This document shows, one piece after another, positions 1 through 5,631 of a DNA stretch of 5,631 nucleotides; within the stretch, counting starts at the first letter, position 1; every line of letters begins with the position of its first letter. The position numbers and the translations under genes were made by a program. Source of the stretch: Gammaproteobacteria bacterium (GTDB lineage Bacteria > Pseudomonadota > Gammaproteobacteria > Pseudomonadales > UBA3067); assembly GCA_019090565.1 (NCBI GenBank), contig JAHRVS010000035.1, positions 1 to 5,631 on the forward strand, read 5' to 3'. The notes beneath the pieces are model-generated. The model saw only the letters and a program-made list of their open reading frames with translations, was not told the DNA's origin and did no database searches.

Positions 1-335
1 CCCACGCGGAACTTGAGTATGAGGGATCGTGCGCCATTGATGGTGATATGCTCGATATGGCTGGAATTCGAGAATACGAGCAGATCCAAATATACAACCT
101 AAACAACGGTGAGCGCTTCACAACGTATGCAATTCGGGGGGAAAGTGGCTCCAGAATGATCTCTGTTAACGGTGCTGCTGCACACAAGGCCACCGTGGGA
201 GACCGCGTGATCATTTGTGCCTACGCCGAATACAGCACTGCTGAGCTGATTAATTTCAAACCAAGGCTGATTTATCTTGGTCCTGATAATGAAATTACTC
301 GATCTAGCAACGCTATTCCCGTACAGGTCGCATAA
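1..335 (+). CDS. panD: Aspartate 1-decarboxylase, 5'-truncated by window edge
   Basis: PanD decarboxylates L-aspartate to beta-alanine, the precursor joined to pantoate by PanC in the cytoplasmic pantothenate/CoA pathway. The first complete codon is at position 3 and 110 residues are visible; by comparison with the 126-residue E. coli protein about 16 N-terminal residues, including catalytic-site Lys9, lie outside the window. The self-cleavage site is intact: the Gly-Ser of EGSCAID (Ser codon 27-29) corresponds to Gly24-Ser25, where the chain is cut to form the pyruvoyl cofactor. Residues equivalent to Arg54, Thr57 and Tyr58 (ERFTTYAI) and Asn72 (SVNGAAAH) are all present, and the C-terminus ends AIPVQVA as in E. 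coli. An internal ATG at 48 lies beyond the cleavage site and cannot be the true start. In related bacteria panB and panC usually lie upstream. Nothing suggests it is broken. Confidence 0.96.
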   Translation, partial: HAELEYEGSCAIDGDMLDMAGIREYEQIQIYNLNNGERFTTYAIRGESGSRMISVNGAAAHKATVGDRVIICAYAEYSTAELINFKPRLIYLGPDNEITRSSNAIPVQVA

Positions 336-372
336 CGTACCCGCCTATTAAAGGCTCAGTTAAGACTGCCGC

Positions 373-419
373 GCAATGCATTTTCGCTAAACTCACCAAA
401 CTCGAATAAATGCGATTGC
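373..419 (+). other. Imperfect stem-loop in the panD 3' region
   Basis: The left arm 373-386 pairs with the right arm 403-419 (GCAAT/ATTGC, GCATTT/AAATGC, TCG/CGA) with a bulged G at 414 and a two-base bulge at 406-407. This gives about 14 base pairs around a 16-base A/C-rich loop. It starts about 40 bases after the panD stop and lies just before the intrinsic terminator, so a panD transcript would end in two consecutive hairpins. It has no T-run of its own. It could protect the mRNA 3' end or belong to a 3'-derived small RNA; the role is inference. Confidence 0.4.
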
Positions 420-432
420 CATTGTGCATCCC

Positions 433-463
433 AAGCACCACTCTTTATGCGTGGTGCTTTTTC
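433..463 (+). terminator. Rho-independent terminator after panD
   Basis: A perfect 9-bp stem, AAGCACCAC (433-441) with GTGGTGCTT (451-459), encloses a 9-base loop and runs directly into a T-rich tail (458-462 are all T, then CTT). This is a classic intrinsic terminator, about 100 bases past the panD stop. It should end the pantothenate transcript and separate it from pgi. Confidence 0.85.
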
Positions 464-543
464 TTGCCTATTACCTTCTTCCCTACTACCAAGGTCTGCG
501 CAAGCAATTTGCGCCAAATACTTAGCCCTTGAAGGCATACCAT

Positions 544-571
544 TTGAATACAACACGCCTAATTATATAAC
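544..571 (+). promoter_or_regulatory. Candidate sigma-70 promoter for pgi
   Basis: TTGAAT (544-549) and TATAAC (566-571) are separated by 16 bases. The -10 matches the consensus at 5 of 6 positions and the -35 at 4 of 6. It lies downstream of the panD terminator in the local AT-rich patch, which fits an independent start for pgi. An AT-rich patch can give such matches by chance. Confidence 0.35.
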
Positions 572-831
572 CCTTAATGCACAGTGCCGAAAAACTTTTA
601 CCGCATACACAAGGGTTCAAGCCCAGAGGTAACCATGGGCTACCACAAAAAAGCACCTTCCTAGAGGCGCCCTTAAAAGTAGTACAGCCTTCTCGCTTCG
701 TCAAAAGTTCCACTCTAAAAATCAGGGTCCGTTCAAATATTTCGGGCTACCAAGCACCCCATGTTCCGCGTTATGCTAGAGCCAACAGCAACCCCACTTA
801 TTAGAAGCCAAGAATAGGCCTGAAAAATTTC

Positions 832-839
832 AAGGAGAG
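832..839 (+). promoter_or_regulatory. Ribosome binding site for pgi
   Basis: AAGGAGAG is a strong Shine-Dalgarno match; ten bases separate its GGAG from the GTG at 848. It decides in favour of GTG as the start, since no nearby in-frame ATG is better placed. Confidence 0.75.
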
Positions 840-847
840 CCACCCCT

Positions 848-2497
848 GTGCCACCTCGCTTATCTAGCGCAATCGCTTGGAAAAAACTCCAGCAGCATCA
901 AAAAGAGATATCCAGAACGACCTTGTCAGAGCTATTTGCCGCCAACCCGCGCCGAGCAGAACAACTGTCCGTTGAAGCCTCTGGGCTTTTTCTCGACTAC
1001 TCAAAAAACCTCGTTGACAACAAAACGTTAGCGCTGTTTGACGCGCTTGCAGAAGAACTAGGGTTTACGGCAGCCTGCCAGGCCCTACGACAAGGAAACC
1101 CCGTCAATCACACCGAAAACCGCTCAGCTTTACATGGCGCGCTACGAGATGCTCACGGCACCTCTGTTTATGTCAATGACGTCGACATTACCGCAGGCAT
1201 CCAACAAGCTAAAGTTCAAATGGCCGAATTCGTCGATGCATTGCATAGGGGGAATACGCTGGGCGGCAGCGGAAAACCCATTCTCGACGTCGTTAATATC
1301 GGCATTGGCGGTTCCTACCTCGGGCCTAAAATGGTCGTTGAAGCACTAACGCCCTACCAGCAAAAAACGGTCCGCTGTCACTTTATCGCGAATATTGATG
1401 GCACAGAAATCACCGAGGTACTAGAAAATCTCAACCCAGAAACCACCCTGTTTATCATCGCCTCTAAATCTTTCAGCACAAAAGAAACTCTCTGCAACGC
1501 CATCGCTGCAAGAAAGTGGGTGTGCCAGAACCCCCTGCTAGAAGCGGCCATCGAGAAACATTTCGTCGCAGTCTCGAGCAATATACCCGCGGCCATTGAA
1601 TTTGGCATAAAAGAAAGCAACGTTTTCCCCATGTGGGATTGGGTAGGGGGGCGCTACTCACTGTGGTCGACCATTGGACTACCCATTGCCATTGCAGTGG
1701 GCATGACGCACTTTCAAGCCATGCTCGATGGCGCCCATGAAATGGACCAGCACTTCTTCAACACGAAACCCCGCGACAACATGCCCTTCCTTTTAGCCAT
1801 GCTTCAAATCTGGTACAACAATTTTTTCGCAGCGAACAGCCATGCTGTCATCCCCTATGACCATGACTTGCGCTCATTGCCGGAATACCTTCAACAGCTC
1901 GAAATGGAAAGCAACGGCAAGCGTGTAGACAGTACCGGTACGCCCGTTGACTATGCCACCGGCAGCGCCATCTGGGGCGGAGCAGGCACCAATGGCCAAC
2001 ATGCCTACCACCAACTGTTCCACCAAGGCACGCAGCTAATTCCCGTAGATTTTATTTTCCCGCTGACCACCCATAACCCCGTCAGTGACCACCATGCTAT
2101 ATTGATAGCCAATTGCCTTAGTCAAAGTCGCGCCATGCTGGTAGGTAAAACGCTAGAGCAAGCCACGGAAGAACTCTTACAGCAAGGGCTCTCCCGTGAT
2201 GCGGCCAAAAAATTGGCGCCCCATAAAGTAATACCTGGAAACCGTCCCAGCAACACCCTCACCATGGAAGAGCTTTCACCTGCGCGCCTAGGGGCCTTAA
2301 TTGCGCTATACGAGCACAAAGTCTATGCCCAAAGTATTATCTGGGACATCAACGCTTTCGACCAGTGGGGCGTAGAGCTGGGCAAACAAATTAGCAATGA
2401 AATATACCAAACACTCGCCAGCTCAGACAAAGACGCTCATTACGACCCCTCCACCAATCAATTAATTAAGCGCTTTAAAGAAGCCAATCGGAAATAG
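848..2497 (+). CDS. pgi: Glucose-6-phosphate isomerase
   Basis: Pgi interconverts glucose-6-phosphate and fructose-6-phosphate in the cytoplasm, serving glycolysis, gluconeogenesis and entry to the pentose phosphate or Entner-Doudoroff routes. The protein has 549 residues, the same length as E. coli Pgi, and is collinear with it. Visible elements are the GIGGSYLGP sugar-binding loop (152-160), the phosphate-binding segment SKSFSTKET (206-214), signature one DWVGGRYSLWSTIG with catalytic Arg269, the MESNGK motif with catalytic base Glu354, His385 in NGQHAYHQL (ring opening), and signature two FDQWGVELGK ending in Lys513. These correspond to Glu355, His386 and Lys514 of E. coli. The start is GTG, backed by a good ribosome binding site. 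The tautomerase gene follows after 40 bases and may be co-transcribed. No defect is seen. Confidence 0.98.
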   Translation: MPPRLSSAIAWKKLQQHQKEISRTTLSELFAANPRRAEQLSVEASGLFLDYSKNLVDNKTLALFDALAEELGFTAACQALRQGNPVNHTENRSALHGALRDAHGTSVYVNDVDITAGIQQAKVQMAEFVDALHRGNTLGGSGKPILDVVNIGIGGSYLGPKMVVEALTPYQQKTVRCHFIANIDGTEITEVLENLNPETTLFIIASKSFSTKETLCNAIAARKWVCQNPLLEAAIEKHFVAVSSNIPAAIEFGIKESNVFPMWDWVGGRYSLWSTIGLPIAIAVGMTHFQAMLDGAHEMDQHFFNTKPRDNMPFLLAMLQIWYNNFFAANSHAVIPYDHDLRSLPEYLQQLEMESNGKRVDSTGTPVDYATGSAIWGGAGTNGQHAYHQLFHQGTQLIPVDFIFPLTTHNPVSDHHAILIANCLSQSRAMLVGKTLEQATEELLQQGLSRDAAKKLAPHKVIPGNRPSNTLTMEELSPARLGALIALYEHKVYAQSIIWDINAFDQWGVELGKQISNEIYQTLASSDKDAHYDPSTNQLIKRFKEANRK

Positions 2498-2526
2498 CCC
2501 CCACTTAACAGGCTATTAAATTCCAC

Positions 2527-2531
2527 GAGGA
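2527..2531 (+). promoter_or_regulatory. Ribosome binding site for the tautomerase gene
   Basis: GAGGA lies six bases before the GTG at 2538. It fixes that GTG as the start and so makes alanine the second residue, which matters for the missing Pro1. Confidence 0.6.
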
Positions 2532-2537
2532 CCAAAA

Positions 2538-2927
2538 GTGGCTCAAATTAAAATATATGGATTAAAGTCTAATCTCGATGAGAATAAATTAGCAATATCT
2601 GCCTCAATACATGACGCAGTTATGTCTGCGCTTGAATATCCACCAGAGAAGAAGTTCCATCGATTCATTAGCCTTGAACCAAGTGAATTTATCTACCCGA
2701 GTGACCGCTCAGAAAAATATATAATTGTTGAAATATCAATGTTTGAGGGAAGATCCATTGAGGCAAAAAAAAACCTCATAAAAGGCATATACTCTAATAT
2801 CAACAAGCAGACTGACATTACGTCCCAAGACATTGAAATCACAATATTTGAGACGCCAAAGGCGAATTGGGGTATTCGCGGCTTGCCAGGTGACGAGCTG
2901 GCGCTGGGATATAAAGTTGAGGTGTAA
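2538..2927 (+). CDS. Tautomerase-superfamily protein lacking Pro1
   Basis: This 129-residue protein has a beta-strand-like start (AQIKIYGLK), a helix around 15-32, a second strand (YIIVEISMFEGRS, 61-73), a second helix (75-92), another strand (IEITIFETP, 99-107) and the conserved tail NWGIRGLPGDELALGYKVEV split around residues 110-129. That beta-alpha-beta repeat and tail fit the tautomerase superfamily (4-oxalocrotonate tautomerase/MIF fold; I recall similar proteins starting MAQIKIYG). In most members Pro1, exposed after Met removal, is the catalytic base; here residue 2 is Ala, so the usual chemistry is doubtful. Substrate and role are unknown. The gene is about 38% GC by hand count, clearly lower than pgi and acs, and has a GTG start. 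It sits 40 bases after pgi and may be read with it. AT-richness and position suggest later acquisition (inference). Confidence 0.85.
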   Translation: MAQIKIYGLKSNLDENKLAISASIHDAVMSALEYPPEKKFHRFISLEPSEFIYPSDRSEKYIIVEISMFEGRSIEAKKNLIKGIYSNINKQTDITSQDIEITIFETPKANWGIRGLPGDELALGYKVEV

Positions 2928-2965
2928 AAGTTTAACAAATAGCTCTACCAGGTTGCCAAAAAGTC

Positions 2966-2981
2966 ACTCCTTATAAAGAGT
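2966..2981. promoter_or_regulatory. Near-palindrome after the tautomerase gene
   Basis: ACTCCTTATAAAGAGT is a 16-base palindrome with a single mismatched pair. It could be an operator half-site pair for a dimeric regulator or a weak hairpin; no T-run follows, so it is not a good terminator. I cannot assign a regulator. Confidence 0.2.
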
Positions 2982-3004
2982 TGGGATTGAGTAAAACCTC
3001 TCAA

Positions 3005-3067
3005 AGCATCTGACTGGCCAATCCTAGGGCTATCTAAACCCATGCTTGGCAATATGTAGCAGATGCT
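3005..3067 (+). other. Nested inverted repeats in the acs leader region
   Basis: Three pairs of arms nest in order: AGCATCTG/CAGATGCT (3005-3012/3060-3067, perfect 8 bp), GCCAA/TTGGC (3017-3021/3046-3050) and GGG/CCC (3027-3029/3039-3041). Together they could fold into a long interrupted hairpin. It lies between the tautomerase gene and acs and overlaps the -35 end of the candidate acs promoter. It could be a transcript 3' end structure, a regulatory DNA site, or the relic of an inserted repeat. I do not recognise a named family. Confidence 0.35.
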
Positions 3068-3074
3068 CAATTAT
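3046..3074 (+). promoter_or_regulatory. Candidate sigma-70 promoter for acs
   Basis: TTGGCA (3046-3051, 5 of 6 to consensus) and AATTAT (3069-3074, 4 of 6) are spaced by 17 bases. An alternative -10, TATAAA at 3088-3093, lacks a good -35. This would give acs a leader of about 105 bases. acs is usually under carbon-source control (CRP in E. coli, CrbS/CrbR-type systems in Vibrio and Pseudomonas), but I cannot identify a binding site. Confidence 0.3.
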
Positions 3075-3173
3075 CATATTCCAATACTATAAATCAGAGT
3101 GAATTAAACGAGATTTTTGAAGCATAGGGGAATACCTTTAAGTATCGTATTTTTTCACATCCGCGTTAAAGGC

Positions 3174-3180
3174 AGAGGAG
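3174..3180 (+). promoter_or_regulatory. Ribosome binding site for acs
   Basis: AGAGGAG ends eight bases before the ATG at 3189. It picks that ATG over the in-frame TTG at 3117, which would add 24 residues with no similarity to acetyl-CoA synthetases. Confidence 0.75.
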
Positions 3181-3188
3181 TTATACCC

Positions 3189-5117
3189 ATGTACGAAACA
3201 AAGAACCACCCCGTACCGGAAACCATCAAGGCCACCGCTCACATCGACAAGCAAAAATACGAAGCTTGGTACGCTCAATCTATCAGCGACCCCAGCACGT
3301 TTTGGGCAGAGCGCGCCCATGAATTAATTACCTGGTTCAAACCTTGGAAACAGGTTAGCCAGTTCGACTTCCGAAAAGCAGAAACCCGCTGGTTTGATGG
3401 TGGGCAACTCAATGCCTCCTACAACTGCATTGACCGCCACCTTGAAACACGCGCTGACCAAGTAGCCATTATTTGGGAAGCCGACGACGGCCAAAGTGAA
3501 AAAATCACCTACCGCGAACTGCATCAGCATGTATGCAAACTCGCCAATGCTCTAAAAAGCCGGGGGGTCAAAAAGGGCGACCGGGTCTGCCTCTATATGC
3601 CCATGATTCCTGAGGCCAGCTACGCCATGCTCGCTTGCGCCCGCATTGGCGCCATTCATTCTGTCGTATTTGGCGGCTTTTCACCCGAAGCATTGAAAGA
3701 CCGCATTCTCAATGCTGATTGCACCGTTCTCATCACCGCTGACGAAGGACGCCGTGGCGGAAAAACCTCCCCCCTCAAAAGTAATTGTGAAAAAGCCCTG
3801 AGCGGCTGCCCTAATGTCCATACCACCATCACCGTAAAGTGCACTGGTGCCGAGGTCGACTGGCACCCCGATAGAGACTGCTGGTACCACAAGCTGGTCG
3901 CCGAAGCTTCTTCAGATTGCCCCCCTGAAGAAATGGATGCAGAAGACCCCTTGTTCATTTTGTACACCTCTGGCTCGACGGGCAAACCCAAAGGCGTCAT
4001 GCACACCACGGGTGGCTATATGGTGCAAGCGGCACTTACCCACAAGTACGTGTTCGACTACCACGATGGCGATATCTACTGGTGCACCGCTGACGTTGGC
4101 TGGGTCACTGGCCACACCTATATTGTTTATGGCCCCCTTGCCAATGGTGCCACCACACTGATGTTTGAAGGGGTGCCCAACTACCCCAGTGCATCCCGCT
4201 GCTGGGAGGTCGTAGACAAGCATCAGGTCAATATTTTTTACACGGCCCCTACCGCCCTGCGTGCATTAATGCGCCTTGGCGATGAGCCCGTAAAAAGCAC
4301 CAGCCGCTCCAGCCTGCGCATTCTCGGCAGCGTAGGAGAACCCATTAACCCTGAGGCTTGGGAATGGTACTACAACGTCGTCGGCGAAAGCCGTTGCCCC
4401 ATTGTCGACACTTGGTGGCAAACCGAAACTGGCGGCATCATGATTTCCCCACTTCCCGGTGTCACCAATCTCAAGCCCGGCTCAGCCGCCAAGCCTCTAT
4501 TTGGTGTGGACATCGCGCTGCTTGACGAACAAGGCAATGAGCTAGAAGGTGAAACCTCCGGCCTACTTGCCATCAAATCTTCCTGGCCCGGGCAAATTCG
4601 TACCGTCTATGGCGACCACCAGCGATGCATAAGCACCTATTTCAGTAATTTCCCCGGCTATTATGAAGCCGGCGATGCCGCGCGACGTGATAAAGACGGT
4701 GACTATTGGATTACAGGCCGTACCGATGATGTATTAAATGTATCTGGACACCGTCTCGGTACAGCAGAAATTGAAAGCGCATTAGTGCTGCATGACGCCG
4801 TTGCAGAGGCCGCAGTAGTCGGGGTAAAACACGACATCAAGGGGGAGGCCATATATGCCTATGTCACCCTCATGCATGACGTTGAGCCTTCGGAGGCTTT
4901 GCGTTTGGAGTTAATAGAAAAAACCAAACAAGAAATCGGCTCCATCGCCAAACCCGATACCATTCAATGGGCACCCAGTTTACCCAAAACCCGCTCAGGT
5001 AAAATAATGCGCCGCATTTTACGTAAAATCGCTGCAAATGATCTGGAAAACTTAGGTGACACCAGTACACTTGCCGACCCCAGCGTGGTGAATGACCTGA
5101 TCAATAACCGCCAATAA
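3189..5117 (+). CDS. acs: Acetyl-CoA synthetase (AMP-forming)
   Basis: Acs activates acetate with ATP to acetyl-AMP and then forms acetyl-CoA, allowing growth on or scavenging of acetate. From the chosen ATG the protein has 642 residues, close to the 652 of E. coli Acs, and aligns throughout. It has an N-terminal acetyl-CoA synthetase segment (YEAWYAQSISDPSTFW), the ATP-binding A3 loop YTSGSTGKPKG (259-269), the WCTADVGWVTGH region, the VGEPINPEAWEWY segment, VDTWWQTETGG (406-416) with the acetate-pocket Trp410, the ITGRTDDVLNVSGHRLGTAEIE hinge region (split here as ITGRTDDVLN and VSGHRLGTAEIE) and the C-terminal PKTRSGKIMRRIL motif. Lys605 there matches Lys609 of Salmonella Acs, the residue needed for adenylation and switched off by Pat-type acetylation, so post-translational control is likely. 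Start choice rests on the AGAGGAG site. It has its own leader and a separate downstream region. Confidence 0.98.
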   Translation: MYETKNHPVPETIKATAHIDKQKYEAWYAQSISDPSTFWAERAHELITWFKPWKQVSQFDFRKAETRWFDGGQLNASYNCIDRHLETRADQVAIIWEADDGQSEKITYRELHQHVCKLANALKSRGVKKGDRVCLYMPMIPEASYAMLACARIGAIHSVVFGGFSPEALKDRILNADCTVLITADEGRRGGKTSPLKSNCEKALSGCPNVHTTITVKCTGAEVDWHPDRDCWYHKLVAEASSDCPPEEMDAEDPLFILYTSGSTGKPKGVMHTTGGYMVQAALTHKYVFDYHDGDIYWCTADVGWVTGHTYIVYGPLANGATTLMFEGVPNYPSASRCWEVVDKHQVNIFYTAPTALRALMRLGDEPVKSTSRSSLRILGSVGEPINPEAWEWYYNVVGESRCPIVDTWWQTETGGIMISPLPGVTNLKPGSAAKPLFGVDIALLDEQGNELEGETSGLLAIKSSWPGQIRTVYGDHQRCISTYFSNFPGYYEAGDAARRDKDGDYWITGRTDDVLNVSGHRLGTAEIESALVLHDAVAEAAVVGVKHDIKGEAIYAYVTLMHDVEPSEALRLELIEKTKQEIGSIAKPDTIQWAPSLPKTRSGKIMRRILRKIAANDLENLGDTSTLADPSVVNDLINNRQ

Positions 5118-5128
5118 CCCTGAAAACC

Positions 5129-5165
5129 GAAGTAGGGTGCGGAAAAGACGCATATCCAACTTCCG
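5129..5165. repeat. REP-like hairpin with GTAG foot
   Basis: Just after the acs stop, GTAG (5132-5135) is followed by a GC-rich imperfect hairpin: TGCG/CGCA (5138-5141/5149-5152) around a GAAAAGA loop, GGG/TCC (5135-5137/5155-5157) beyond a two-base bulge, and an outer GAAGT/ACTTC (5129-5133/5159-5163). A GTAG tetranucleotide at the 5' foot of a bulged hairpin in an intergenic region is the layout of REP elements handled by RAYT transposases. Only one copy is visible, so the family assignment is inference. Confidence 0.4.
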
Positions 5166-5228
5166 TGCACAGGAAAATATAGGAATTCGTGGCCACCTTA
5201 TTTGGTGATAAGCTATTTTTCTAGGTGC

Positions 5229-5268
5229 AACAGCAGTATGCGTGAGCTTTCGTGATCCTACTGCGGTT
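5229..5268. other. Imperfect hairpin in the acs-cls gap
   Basis: AACAGCAGTA (5229-5238) pairs with TACTGCGGTT (5259-5268) at 9 of 10 positions around a 20-base loop that contains CGTGA twice (5241-5245 and 5251-5255). No T-run follows. It may be part of the acs 3' untranslated region or another degenerate repeat; function unknown. Confidence 0.3.
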
Positions 5269-5284
5269 TCTAGGGTAATACTGT

Positions 5285-5316
5285 AAAACAGCCGGTATAA
5301 ACATATCGGCTGCTTT
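5285..5316. terminator. Terminator-like hairpin between acs and cls
   Basis: CAGCCGGTAT (5289-5298) pairs with ATATCGGCTG (5303-5312) over 10 positions, one a G-U pair, with a four-base AAAC loop. The + strand tail is only CTTTC, a poor U-run, while the minus strand reads the hairpin into TTTTACAG. It probably ends the acs transcript about 170 bases past the stop and may work in both directions. Confidence 0.5.
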
Positions 5317-5377
5317 CAAAATGGAAGGCATCAGCCTCAACAGCTCGCACCCCCAGCACCACTACCGCAGGTTGAAT

Positions 5378-5631
5378 ATGGATATATTTTTTCAAACACT
5401 CCCTGTCTTCGGCTATTTACTTTCATTCGTTGCCATCGTCGATGCCACCCTTCATGCGCGCACTGCGCAAGGTGCCATCGCATGGACCATCGCCCTCATC
5501 ACCCTCCCGCTACTTAGTTTACCCTGCTACCTGCTTTTCGGTCGCCGCACTGATCACAAATATATCGAAGCAAGACGAACTGTCGATGCTGAGATTACCC
5601 ATATCGCAACGATACTCAAAGAATTTATTCG
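5378..5631 (+). CDS. cls: Cardiolipin synthase, N-terminal part (cut by window end)
   Basis: Cls enzymes join two phosphatidylglycerol molecules into cardiolipin at the inner membrane. Only 84 codons are present. They encode two likely membrane segments, about residues 5-25 (TLPVFGYLLSFVAIV) and 35-55 (AIAWTIALITLPLLSLPCYLLFG), separated by a short basic turn, followed by GRRTDHKYIEARR. This is the PLDc_N-type N-terminus seen in ClsA-like proteins, with the typical AWxxxLxxLPxxxxxxYLLFG pattern. The two catalytic HKD motifs of the phospholipase D fold would lie beyond the window, so enzyme activity cannot be confirmed. The ATG is preceded by a modest CAGG (5368-5371) six bases upstream. No clear promoter is visible in the gap. 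Another PLD-family membrane protein is possible. Confidence 0.8.
   Translation, partial: MDIFFQTLPVFGYLLSFVAIVDATLHARTAQGAIAWTIALITLPLLSLPCYLLFGRRTDHKYIEARRTVDAEITHIATILKEFI

Larger units (their letters stand above)
464..847 (+). other. Noncoding region upstream of pgi
   Basis: I see no convincing gene in this stretch: short open frames lack recognisable protein content and good ribosome binding sites. It holds a candidate promoter (544-571), two small inverted repeats (GCGCAA/TTGCGC at 498-503/509-514 and AGCCCA/TGGGCT at 620-625/636-641) and the pgi ribosome binding site. If the promoter call is right, pgi has an unusually long leader of about 270 bases. I do not recognise a known riboswitch. 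Confidence 0.5.

Noticed and set aside
48..335. ATG at 48 as the panD start
   Set aside because: The frame is open to the window edge and the residues before it contain the Gly-Ser self-cleavage site, so the true start is upstream of the window.
611..650. Possible tRNA T-arm (GGGTTCAAGCCC)
   Set aside because: Only a 3-bp stem forms around TTCAAG and no acceptor, D or anticodon arm can be matched around it.
577..804. 75-codon open frame upstream of pgi
   Set aside because: Composition is not protein-like, no ribosome binding site is seen, and no family is recognisable.
2511..3038. GGCTATTAAA (2511-2520) and GGCTATCTAAA (3028-3038) as direct repeats flanking an inserted tautomerase gene
   Set aside because: The match is short, AT-rich and imperfect, and CTATTAAA also occurs at 345-352; likely chance.
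2928..3110. Integron attC site after the small AT-rich gene
   Set aside because: A TTTAACAAAT-like start is present, but there is no matching GTTRRRY-type partner and the inverted repeats do not have attC spacing.
3117..3188. TTG-started N-terminal extension of acs by 24 residues
   Set aside because: The extra residues do not resemble Acs N-termini, the TTG has no good ribosome binding site, and ATG at 3189 has AGAGGAG at proper spacing and gives the usual length.
3656..4223. Long open frames opposite acs on the minus strand
   Set aside because: They are shadows of the acs coding frame with no ribosome binding sites or recognisable domains.

Overview
The window looks like chromosomal DNA of a gammaproteobacterium related to the Pseudomonadales/Cellvibrionales. 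The proteins resemble their Pseudomonas and E. coli counterparts, base composition of the core genes is about even, and the order panD - pgi - acs matches what I recall from Pseudomonas genomes (inference from memory, not searched). All genes are on the + strand and none of the minus-strand frames looks real.

Layout. The window opens inside panD (aspartate 1-decarboxylase, lacking about 16 N-terminal residues, stop at 335). A convincing intrinsic terminator follows at 433-463, then a noncoding stretch of nearly 400 bases with a candidate promoter. pgi (glucose-6-phosphate isomerase, GTG start, 848-2497) comes next. Forty bases later is a small AT-rich gene (2538-2927, also GTG start) for a tautomerase-superfamily protein in which alanine replaces the usual catalytic Pro1. 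An AT-rich leader of about 260 bases, rich in inverted repeats, precedes acs (acetyl-CoA synthetase, 3189-5117). A further 260-base gap holds a REP-like hairpin, a second imperfect hairpin and a terminator-like hairpin. The window ends inside the first 84 codons of a cardiolipin synthase-type gene with two predicted membrane segments.

How the genes relate. These are housekeeping functions of central and cofactor metabolism. PanD makes beta-alanine for pantothenate and coenzyme A, Acs charges acetate onto CoA, and Pgi links glucose-6-phosphate and fructose-6-phosphate. Cls would make cardiolipin from phosphatidylglycerol. They do not form one obvious pathway operon, and each major gene seems to have its own leader. 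The small tautomerase gene is the accessory-looking part: it is clearly poorer in GC than its neighbours and sits between two genes that are close together in relatives.

I found no CRISPR array, tRNA, rRNA, insertion sequence or clear defence or mobile system. The points most worth checking are the Pro1-less tautomerase, the REP-like element after acs, and the structured leaders and 3' regions.
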